From Pedobacter sp. R20-19 (GTDB lineage: Bacteria > Bacteroidota > Bacteroidia > Sphingobacteriales > Sphingobacteriaceae): DNA of 64,000 nucleotides. This document shows positions 57,414 to 64,000 of the stretch, piece after piece (the stretch's first letter is position 1; each line of letters starts with the position of its first letter). Where the stretch lies: assembly GCF_000708265.2 (NCBI RefSeq), contig NZ_JCKI01000005.1, positions 310,001 to 374,000 of the forward strand. The letters run 5' to 3'. The notes beneath the pieces are model-generated. The model was not told where the DNA came from. It saw only the letters and a list, made by a program, of their open reading frames with translations, and did no database searches. The translations under genes and the position numbers were made by a program.

Positions 57414-58820
57414 ATCAACCCTTTTCAATCCGAACTTTTCAATTTTACTATATAAATGACTTCTCTGGATATCTATTTCATCAGCCGTTTTTGAAACGTT
57501 CCAATTATTTTTCTCCAGTTTAAATTTTATAAACTCTTTCTCAGCATGGTCTTTATAATCCTGAAAGTTATTAAAACTATCAAAAGATGACGACATTCCC
57601 GAAGAGTTACTATTTGATCCTGCTATTTGCGTACTTGTAGCTGCACCAATATTGGTTCCGCCGCCAGGATTGGCAAATGCACGAACGTCATTTTCAGTAA
57701 TGACTTTATCACTCAAGATAATTAATCGCTCAATCATGTTATGTAATTCACGTACATTACCCGTCCATGGTAAAGCTTGTAAAGCAGCCATTCCGGCATC
57801 ATTTATCTTTTTAACCGGCATTCCGTAATCACTACAAATGTTTTCTAAAAAGTTTTGTGCAATCACTGGAATATCGTCTGTGCGTTCTGTTAAATGTGGA
57901 ACATGAATATTGATTACATTTAAGCGGTGGTATAAATCCATCCGGAAGTTGCCGTCTTCAATTTCTTTCAGTAAGTCTTTATTTGTTGCCGCTAATACGC
58001 GAACGTTAACTTCAATTTCTTTTTCGCCACCTACACGTGATATTTTATGTTCCTGTAACGCACGTAAAACTTTCGCCTGAGCGGAAAGACTCATATCACC
58101 GATCTCATCTAAAAACAGTGTCCCACCATTAGCCAATTCAAATTTACCAATTCGTTGTTTAACAGCTGAGGTAAATGATCCTTTCTCATGGCCAAACAAT
58201 TCACTCTCAATTAATTCTGAGGGTATTGCTGCGCAATTGACTTCAATTAGCGGACTATCCGCACGATTGGATTTTTCATGTAACCACCTCGCAACTAATT
58301 CCTTACCGCTACCATTTGCACCAGTAATGAGCACACGGGCTTCTGTAGGGGCCACGCGTTCTATAGTTTCCTTTATTTTCGAAATGCTTTCAGATTTACC
58401 TAAAATTTCGCGTGTTTTGCTAACCTTACGTTTTAAAACCTTTGTTTCGGTAACCAGGTTTCCACGATCTAAACCATTACGAACCGTAATTAGTAAACGA
58501 TTTAAATCTGGTGGTTTTGAAATGAAATCAAAAGCTCCCTTTTTACTGGCTTCAATAGCGGTTTCAACTGTTCCGTGTCCGGAAATCATGATGAAAGGCA
58601 GATCAGGTTTAAGAAGTTGGGCCTGCTCTAATACCTCCATGCCGTCCATCTTATTCATTTTGATATCGCAGAGTACCAAATCGAAATTAGTCCTTTTGAT
58701 CATTTCAAGGCCGTCGATACCATTGTCAATATCTTCAACATCGTAATTTTCGTATTCCAGGATTTCGCGTAGGGTACTTCTTATTGCCCGCTCATCGTCA
58801 ATAATTAATAGTTTGGCCAT
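57405..58820 (-). CDS. NtrC-family sigma-54-dependent response regulator
   Basis: A 471-residue regulator. The receiver has phosphoacceptor D52; the AAA+ domain has Walker A G167-A-N-G-S-G-K173 and Walker B L-F-L-D238-E; the C-terminal Fis-type helix-turn-helix is around residues 435-465 (N-V-S-K-T-A-D-E-I-D-I-Q-R-S-H-L-Y). The sigma-54-contacting loop reads G214-S-F-T-S-A219 instead of the classical GAFTGA. A Ser/Gly-rich linker precedes the DNA-binding domain. No kinase is adjacent. The last residues come from a repeat. Confidence 0.92.
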   Translation of the reverse strand: MAKLLIIDDERAIRSTLREILEYENYDVEDIDNGIDGLEMIKRTNFDLVLCDIKMNKMDGMEVLEQAQLLKPDLPFIMISGHGTVETAIEASKKGAFDFISKPPDLNRLLITVRNGLDRGNLVTETKVLKRKVSKTREILGKSESISKIKETIERVAPTEARVLITGANGSGKELVARWLHEKSNRADSPLIEVNCAAIPSELIESELFGHEKGSFTSAVKQRIGKFELANGGTLFLDEIGDMSLSAQAKVLRALQEHKISRVGGEKEIEVNVRVLAATNKDLLKEIEDGNFRMDLYHRLNVINIHVPHLTERTDDIPVIAQNFLENICSDYGMPVKKINDAGMAALQALPWTGNVRELHNMIERLIILSDKVITENDVRAFANPGGGTNIGAATSTQIAGSNSNSSGMSSSFDSFNNFQDYKDHAEKEFIKFKLEKNNWNVSKTADEIDIQRSHLYSKIEKFGLKRVDTP

Positions 58821-59056
58821 TTAATGTTTATTTGTTCAAGTTCTGATGCGAATATATTATTTTTTAATTAATGTATAGTTTTTTATACAATAATTAAGGC
58901 TATAAACGGTGAATCTTTTAAAATGTTTTAATCATCTTAAAAGATAAAGTTGTACATGCTCTTAAAAACTGGAAATACATCATACAGATAAAAATCTATT
59001 AATGTGAATTCTAAAATAATCAGAAAGGGGAATGATATCTATCTAATTTAAATAAA

Positions 59057-59436
59057 AAAATGCAGGTCTATAAGCCGGGTTCTGTTTTCTGATTACTCAG
59101 AATTTCTATCATTAATCCACTATAAACGTTACCGTTTATCTCTAACGACCTACCCACTAACATCGGACGGGCAGCCCTACATGCGTTAGCCTATTTGGTC
59201 TTTCAACTCCCGGGGTTTACAAACCATTACAGTCACCTGCAATGCTCGTGCGCTCTTACCACACGTTTTCACCCTTATCCCAACTTTATGTTAAGACGGT
59301 ATATTTTCTGTTGCACTAATCCGTGATTCAGGTTTTCAATCCTCAATCCCTTTCCGTTAGAAAGCGGGATGCCCTGCGTTGCCCGGACTTTCCTCTCTTC
59401 CGATAAATCGAAACAGCGATAGAACAACCTGCATTT
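59057..59436 (-). ncRNA. rnpB: RNase P RNA (bacterial type A)
   Basis: The minus strand contains the conserved GAGGAAAGTCCGGGC near the 5' end, GTGCAACAGA, AAGGGTGAAA with GGTAAGAGCGCAC, GACCAAATAGG, and the 3' signature ACAGAACCCGGCTTA. The ends AATGCAGGT and ACCTGCATT form the P1 helix and are followed by seven T. A near-consensus -7 element (CATCTTTG, complement of 59441-59448) precedes the 5' end. The RNA removes 5' leaders from tRNA precursors. Confidence 0.97.
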
Positions 59437-59483
59437 TGGGCAAAGATGCCTGTTTTAAATTAGAAAGACACTAAAAATTTAGA

Positions 59484-59906
59484 TTATTTACAATTCTGTA
59501 ATTGAACAGAAACTTTATTATATGGAACAAATCCCTGGTTGTTTCCAAATGAGTTGGTAATATAAACCATCACTTGCGCAACATCAATATCGGCTAGTTC
59601 AGGAAATGCAGGCATCTTTTCCTGATATGTTTTACCGTTGATGACCATCTGTTCGTTAGTTCCGTTCCTAATGATGCAAGCTAAACGTGTTTTATTGTTT
59701 TTTAAAAAAACTGAATCCGTTAAAGGTGGAGCCAATTTACCTAAACCTTCACCATTTTCCCCGTGGCAATTCTGACATCTGGTTTTATAAATATCCTTAC
59801 CATTAGACATATAGTTTTGCAAATCGATAGTTTCCTGGTTTTGACAGGAAATAATTATTGCTACGATAGCAAATAGAAAGATAAAATGAATAATATATTT
59901 GCGCAT
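59484..59906 (-). CDS. Lipoprotein cytochrome c
   Basis: A 140-residue lipid-anchored mono-heme cytochrome. The lipobox is I-I-S-C21, the heme motif C44-Q-N-C47-H48, and the axial Met is probably M98 (E-K-M-P-A-F). It is downstream of the SCO-type gene on the same strand, 110 bases away with a REP-like element between, and likely belongs to the same envelope redox cluster. It could pass electrons to an oxidase. Confidence 0.88.
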   Translation of the reverse strand: MRKYIIHFIFLFAIVAIIISCQNQETIDLQNYMSNGKDIYKTRCQNCHGENGEGLGKLAPPLTDSVFLKNNKTRLACIIRNGTNEQMVINGKTYQEKMPAFPELADIDVAQVMVYITNSFGNNQGFVPYNKVSVQLQNCK

Positions 59907-59924
59907 GGATTTAGCTTAAATAAA

Positions 59925-60002
59925 TCGTCATCCCGAATGAACTGGAGAAATTAATGTATATCAATTAAAAAGTTCTCCATGTTATTTCGTTCGAAATGAC
60001 GA
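59925..60002. repeat. REP-like element with nested inverted repeats
   Basis: TCGTCAT at 59925 pairs with ATGACGA ending at 60002; inside, GGAGAA (59944-59949) pairs with TTCTCC (59973-59978). It lies between the cytochrome c and SCO genes. Confidence 0.6.
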
Positions 60003-60016
60003 TTAAAGTGATAATA

Positions 60017-60667
60017 CTATTTTTTATATTCAGCCAATAAAACTGGAATATCCTTTTTTAATTGTTCCACCTGATCTTCTTTCGTACCATCATAAGCACC
60101 ACGAATCCGTCGGTCTTTATCAATTAATACCAGGTAACCCTGATGAATATAACCATCTTTCGCTGTACTGTCTTCGCCAACAGCTACTAAATAATTTTTC
60201 TCCGCTAAGGTATAAACACTGTCTTTACTGCCGTATAAAAATTGCCATTTATCGCCATCTACGCCTAACTTTTGAGCATATTTTTTTAATACAGATGGCT
60301 TGTCATATTTAAAATCGATGGTGTGCGATACAAACATCACATCAGGATTCGTTTTAAACTCCTTATACACTATCATTAAATTGCGGTGCATGGTAGGGCA
60401 AATGGTCGAACAAGACGTGAAAAAGAAATCTGCAACATATACTTTTCCATCTGTAGCTTTATTAGTCGTAAGCACACTATCCTGATTTAAAAAAGCCCAG
60501 TTAGGAATGGTTTGATAAACGGTATCTATTTTTTCAACTCCAGCTTCATCTCTAACGGTTTCAGCATGGCGTTCACCATAGAATGGAAGCTTTTTATCTT
60601 GTTTACAAGATGAAAGTATAGCAATGGATAGCAAGCAAACGGCTATCGAAGAAATAATTTTATTCAT
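60017..60667 (-). CDS. SCO1/SenC-family lipoprotein
   Basis: A 216-residue lipoprotein (I-L-S-S-C21) with a thioredoxin fold. The copper-binding motif C86-S-T-I-C90 and distal H175 (G-Y-I-H-Q-G) are intact. SCO proteins deliver copper to, or keep reduced, the CuA site of cytochrome oxidase. Its place in a run with MbnP- and MbnH-like proteins supports a copper role. Confidence 0.92.
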   Translation of the reverse strand: MNKIISSIAVCLLSIAILSSCKQDKKLPFYGERHAETVRDEAGVEKIDTVYQTIPNWAFLNQDSVLTTNKATDGKVYVADFFFTSCSTICPTMHRNLMIVYKEFKTNPDVMFVSHTIDFKYDKPSVLKKYAQKLGVDGDKWQFLYGSKDSVYTLAEKNYLVAVGEDSTAKDGYIHQGYLVLIDKDRRIRGAYDGTKEDQVEQLKKDIPVLLAEYKK

Positions 60668-60730
60668 GTTATTTTATTAATGTGTAAATATACAACCTCT
60701 GTATTGTAGGAGGGAATTAATTGTAAATGA

Positions 60731-60795
60731 ATCGTCATGCTGAATTCATTTCAGCATCTTTCATACTATTAAAACCTTGAAATCAATTCAGGGTA
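60731..60795. repeat. REP-like element (CGTCATGCTGAA type)
   Basis: Starts CGTCATGCTGAA, with TGCTGAA/TTCAGCA (60738-60756) and a second inverted repeat around ACCTTGAA...TTCAGGGT. It lies between the SCO gene and the next lipoprotein gene. Confidence 0.55.
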
Positions 60796-60815
60796 AGACT
60801 GGCTTAGAAACTTGT

Positions 60816-61271
60816 TTAGTGTTTATGATGTTCCGTGTTCATCTTTGTAGCCGGAGCAACATGATATAAGTTTAAAATAGAATCTGATGTCTTGGTTACT
60901 TTAATGTAATCATCTTCAACTTGTCTAACTTTCATCATTTCAGATTTGTAGTAGTCCAAATCTTCCTGTTCATTTTTGCCTTTAAAGTCATCTTTGAAAC
61001 CATGCATCCAATCCATCATACGTTCATCAGCTTGATTTAGATTTGTAATCAGATCAGCTATATTTATGGAATCCTGGGGAGATTTCATTTTACCAGATTT
61101 TAAAACGGAATCTAATCGCATTTTATTTGACATCACTTTTCCACCATCAACCATTAGTTTATCATGGAGATTAAGTACTTCTTTTTTTACCGCTTTAGAG
61201 TCTGGTTCTGTTTTGCAGGCACTAAAAAGGAAAACGATTAAGCATAATGCTAGTGTTATTGTATTTTTCAT
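60816..61271 (-). CDS. Helical lipoprotein with His-rich tail
   Basis: A 151-residue lipoprotein (F-S-A-C19) that is mostly helical with many Met, Asp and Lys. The C-terminus ends M-N-T-E-H-H-K-H, a plausible metal-binding tail. Similar Bacteroidota proteins have been labelled viral A-type inclusion protein, which is not informative. It lies 11 bases after the outer-membrane protein gene in the copper/redox cluster, so a metal-handling role is possible. Confidence 0.65.
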   Translation of the reverse strand: MKNTITLALCLIVFLFSACKTEPDSKAVKKEVLNLHDKLMVDGGKVMSNKMRLDSVLKSGKMKSPQDSINIADLITNLNQADERMMDWMHGFKDDFKGKNEQEDLDYYKSEMMKVRQVEDDYIKVTKTSDSILNLYHVAPATKMNTEHHKH

Positions 61272-61282
61272 ATGGTTTGTAT

Positions 61283-62263
61283 TTAAAAATTATAAGTAAT
61301 TCCGACATAAACTTTACCTGCACTCATGGGGTGATCGGTTTCAGCTTCCCAGATGTTTTTTTGGATTCCGGCATTTAGTGCTACATTTTTGTAAAAGATA
61401 TCTGCTCCAACGCCACCCATTAAATTGTTCATCACATGTTCACCTGTTTCGATACCATTATACTTTTCACCAGCAGAATATTCATAAAAAAACTGTGCAG
61501 AAGGTATCACCTGAACGTCTTTCCCGATTCTTTGGGTATAAAAAATATTAAGGAAACTCGTTGTGCTATTCGCAATACTTTCTTCCCGGCTGTTCTTCCC
61601 GTTTACTTTGTAAGAGGTATTTAAACTGGCACCAAACTTTCCCAATCCTACCAGATAATTCAGGTATACAAAACCATCGGTACTCCCTGTGCCACCTTGC
61701 ATTAAAGATGAATAGCGGATGCCAGCCATATTTTTAAAATCATTTTTGCCTGTTGGCAATTTAATCCCGGCACCAGCAATCAGCTGTTGTTTAAAATTAT
61801 CTTCCAGTTTTTGAACAATGTGATAGCCTGCATAAAGATTAATATCGCCCATGCCACCAATGGTTGAAGTATAGCCATTATAACGTTCGCTATTTGACAC
61901 ATATGGGAGTATGGCGTTAACTTCCAGTCTGCTGTTAATGAAATATTTACCTCGTATTTCCAACGAACGATACAATTCGTAGTCATCTGGATTTCCGGCA
62001 TGACCAGTGATCGGTGAATTCTGACTTCTTGCCGGAATGAAAAACTTTCCTCCGTTAGGGAATAATGAGTGTGATTGATTATCGTAACCATTAAATGATC
62101 GGTAACGGTATAATACACTGATGCTATTTCGATTATAATAAGGTGTGATCCCCATAAAACAGCCACAGATATCACAAGCAAAGACGTTGCTACTAATAAG
62201 TAGAAACAACATAATAATTAGCCACTTACGATTCGCTATATAATTTGTTTTTAATAAACTCAT
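61283..62263 (-). CDS. Outer-membrane beta-barrel-like protein with N-terminal Cys cluster
   Basis: A 326-residue exported protein. The signal peptide ends near V-F-A-C, and the mature start has C-D-I-C-G-C, three Cys in six residues that could bind copper or another metal. The rest consists of alternating strands with G-x-G-I-K-L-P-T-G-K-N-D-F, ending Y-V-G-I-T-Y-N-F, an outer-membrane barrel ending. The start at 62263 overlaps the MbnH-like gene by 38 bases; a start at 62212 would remove the positive charges of the signal peptide and is less likely. Confidence 0.75.
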   Translation of the reverse strand: MSLLKTNYIANRKWLIIMLFLLISSNVFACDICGCFMGITPYYNRNSISVLYRYRSFNGYDNQSHSLFPNGGKFFIPARSQNSPITGHAGNPDDYELYRSLEIRGKYFINSRLEVNAILPYVSNSERYNGYTSTIGGMGDINLYAGYHIVQKLEDNFKQQLIAGAGIKLPTGKNDFKNMAGIRYSSLMQGGTGSTDGFVYLNYLVGLGKFGASLNTSYKVNGKNSREESIANSTTSFLNIFYTQRIGKDVQVIPSAQFFYEYSAGEKYNGIETGEHVMNNLMGGVGADIFYKNVALNAGIQKNIWEAETDHPMSAGKVYVGITYNF

Positions 62264-63263
62264 TGTCTGTTAAGGTTTTTAAAAAAGCTTTAATTTGTGT
62301 GCGTTCTACACTATTTAATTGAATGCCATTTTTAAGTGATGGATCTAAATTTTTGTTTGCTTTAACGCCAGAATCATAATGTTCTAGCACTTCGTCAAGG
62401 CTGTAGAAACGACCATCATGCATATATGGACCAGTATATTCGATGTTTCTTAAACTCGGTATTCTGAATGTTCCAAAATCAGCCTGCACACCTGTGATAT
62501 GAGAACGACCTTCGTCTGAGCTAACTAAATCAAGTCCGTTATTTCGGTAAGAAAAATCTGTGAAAAATGGTTCAGCATGGCAGGAACTACATTTCTCCCG
62601 AAAAATATTATAACCAGATTGTTCCTCTTCGGTAAATGAAACACCAGCGTCTTTACGGATAACCTGATCATACTTCGAATTTCCCGAAACCAATACACCA
62701 GTAAACTGTGTGAGTGATTTTAGTAGCAATTGAGAATTGATCTCCTCCGTACCAAAAGCCCGTTTAAACATATCTGGATAGGGTGAGGTACTTTTCAAAA
62801 AAGTAATGATGGTTTGAATATCAGCACCCATTTCACAGGCATCTGTAATGGCATTTAATGGTGATGTTTCCAGGTTTTTCACTCCACCATCCCAAAAGAA
62901 TGCTTTTTGCCATGCCAGATTGAAAAGGGGTGGAGCGTTTCGTTTTCCCTGGCAGTTGTTTACACCATGACTTACTTTATGATCAAGATTTGCAAAAGCG
63001 GCAAATTGCTGATGGCAACTGCCGCATGACACACTTTTGTCTGCAGATAACCTGGTATCATAAAATAATTTTTTACCCAAAGCAAAGCCAGCGTTACTCA
63101 GTTTATTTTGTTCGAATTGGTATGCCGGGGTAGGAAAATTTGCAGGAATAGAAAATGTTATTGGTTTTTCTTCTGGCTTAATTTCTTCCTGGTTTTTACT
63201 ACAGGCATACATCAACGCAATACTTAAAGTAAGTACTGCGAAGACAACTATTTTCTTAACCAT
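62226..63263 (-). CDS. mbnH: Di-heme cytochrome c peroxidase/MauG family enzyme, MbnH-like
   Basis: A 345-residue lipoprotein (M-Y-A-C21) with two heme-c motifs, C80-G-S-C-H84 and C225-S-S-C-H229, and G-P-Y-M-H-D-G-R-F as in the CCP/MauG family. It follows an MbnP-like gene with a one-base overlap. In methanotrophs, the pair MbnH/MbnP works together: MbnH oxidises a Trp of MbnP to kynurenine. The same chemistry is inferred here. A plain hydrogen peroxide peroxidase is the alternative. Confidence 0.82.
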   Translation of the reverse strand: MVKKIVVFAVLTLSIALMYACSKNQEEIKPEEKPITFSIPANFPTPAYQFEQNKLSNAGFALGKKLFYDTRLSADKSVSCGSCHQQFAAFANLDHKVSHGVNNCQGKRNAPPLFNLAWQKAFFWDGGVKNLETSPLNAITDACEMGADIQTIITFLKSTSPYPDMFKRAFGTEEINSQLLLKSLTQFTGVLVSGNSKYDQVIRKDAGVSFTEEEQSGYNIFREKCSSCHAEPFFTDFSYRNNGLDLVSSDEGRSHITGVQADFGTFRIPSLRNIEYTGPYMHDGRFYSLDEVLEHYDSGVKANKNLDPSLKNGIQLNSVERTQIKAFLKTLTDNEFIKNKLYSES

Positions 63264-64000
63264 TAATTATGAATATGATCTAAGCGGAATAAACCTTTTG
63301 CATAGTTGTTGGCTACAATAACTGAATTGGCTCCACCCATAGTGAAATTTAAGGTAGCAAAACTAACATCAGTTGTACCAGTAAAGAGTGCAGCGGCATT
63401 TACGATGAAGTGCATATCTGGTTTTGAATCTGTTCTGATTCTTAGTGGGTTGGCACCGTTAATTTCAGTTGAGTAGGTTCTGATTGTATTATTAGGATCT
63501 ACCACACCACCTATATGAAAAGTTAAAGCCTGATTTGCGGCTGTAGACTGCGGAGATGTACCTTCTAGTTTAACAAATATATAGCCACTGTTCCAGGTCC
63601 AGAACATGCCATTTATTGGATCTAAAGCACCAGTTTGAGCACCTGCAAAATTACGTGCGTAGTCTACACCGATGGTATATTCAATTTTAGTATAATCACC
63701 CGTTGGAATATCGCCTACGGTAATTAATTTTGATGCTGGTTTTGATTCATCAATTAAAAAATAACTTTCTGGAACCAGGTAAGTTGTTCCATCTGCTTTG
63801 CTTAATTTAACGTTACTCACATAATATTTGAATACATTGATTTTAAAATCTTCGCCTTTAGCATTTTTATAAGTTGTAGTATTTAAATTCAGGGCTACTC
63901 CGTTTACCTGGTGTTCGAATTCTAAAGTGAAACTGGATTTTGTATCGGTTGCGGTTTCATCTGCATCTTTTTTACATGATGAAAGGAATATAATAGGGCA
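63263..64000 (-). CDS. mbnP: MbnP-like copper-binding lipoprotein, 5' end outside window
   Basis: The frame continues without a stop from 63263 to the right edge, giving at least 245 residues. The visible upstream part contains a lipobox-like F-L-S-S-C and then K-Y-Y-V-S-N-V-K-L; the inner GTG at 63820 is therefore not the start. The family pattern is clear: Y-Y-V-S-N-V-K-L, D-S...L-I-D-E-S, I-P-T-G-D-Y, I-G-V-D, L-D-P-I-N-G-M-F-W-T-W-N-S-G-Y-I-F-V-K-L-E and a later F-H-I-G-G. The two Trp at F-W-T-W are candidates for oxidation by the adjacent MbnH-like enzyme. Confidence 0.85.
   Translation of the reverse strand, partial: CPIIFLSSCKKDADETATDTKSSFTLEFEHQVNGVALNLNTTTYKNAKGEDFKINVFKYYVSNVKLSKADGTTYLVPESYFLIDESKPASKLITVGDIPTGDYTKIEYTIGVDYARNFAGAQTGALDPINGMFWTWNSGYIFVKLEGTSPQSTAANQALTFHIGGVVDPNNTIRTYSTEINGANPLRIRTDSKPDMHFIVNAAALFTGTTDVSFATLNFTMGGANSVIVANNYAKGLFRLDHIHN

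Overview
The window looks like a chromosome segment from a Bacteroidota bacterium of the Sphingobacteriaceae, most probably Pedobacter or a close relative. The evidence is the AT-rich composition, promoter elements of the TAnnTTTG type, secreted lipoproteins, CarboxypepD_reg/DUF5686 and DUF4833 proteins, and a complete sphingolipid gene set. No prophage, insertion sequence, integrase, CRISPR array or tRNA was seen. The genes at both window edges are cut: an acetyltransferase at the left and an MbnP-like lipoprotein at the right.

Layout. 1-12 kb: an acetyltransferase, a DUF1203 protein, a three-gene FAD dehydrogenase module (CXXCH protein, small subunit, GMC flavoprotein), a Crp-type regulator, small DUF proteins, a DEAH helicase and several secreted unknowns. 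12-19 kb: a candidate structured RNA, an overlooked DUF2256 mini-gene, CsbD, a LOV blue-light histidine kinase with response regulator, a second PAS kinase, a bestrophin-type channel, a membrane protein and an AraC regulator. 19.9-30.8 kb: one tightly packed ten-gene run for ceramide and phosphoinositol lipids: serine palmitoyltransferase, GNAT acyltransferase, epimerase-type reductase, inositol-phosphate synthase, PgpA-type phosphatase, GtrA, DUF5686 outer-membrane protein, CDP-alcohol phosphotransferase fused to DUF4833, fatty-acid hydroxylase and a PAP2/Aur1-like transferase. Together these could make and decorate a hydroxylated inositol-phosphoceramide.

30.8-42.6 kb: Hsp20, a regulatory and RNA-rich intergenic region, a giant DUF4011-helicase-nuclease-DUF3320 protein resembling the Hhe phage-defence gene, an OhrR/ALDH/Ohr/nitroreductase peroxide module with a visible operator, and general-stress genes (PA2169 family, DUF3606, SDR). 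42.8-49.4 kb: an unusual cluster of glycosyltransferases, an acyl-CoA dehydrogenase and a PIG-L deacetylase/methyltransferase fusion, with no product I can name. This is the best candidate for an undescribed pathway.

50-59.4 kb: housekeeping and signalling genes (gatB, TlpA-like lipoprotein, PhoB-like regulator with tandem TTAAC boxes, RluA-family synthase, ClC channel, NtrC-family regulator, RNase P RNA), interrupted by a three-copy intergenic repeat. 59.5-64 kb: a minus-strand envelope redox and copper cluster: MbnP-like protein, MbnH-like di-heme enzyme, Cys-rich outer-membrane protein, lipoprotein, SCO1/SenC protein and cytochrome c.

All functional calls rest on reading protein motifs and gene order by eye. 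No database search was run.
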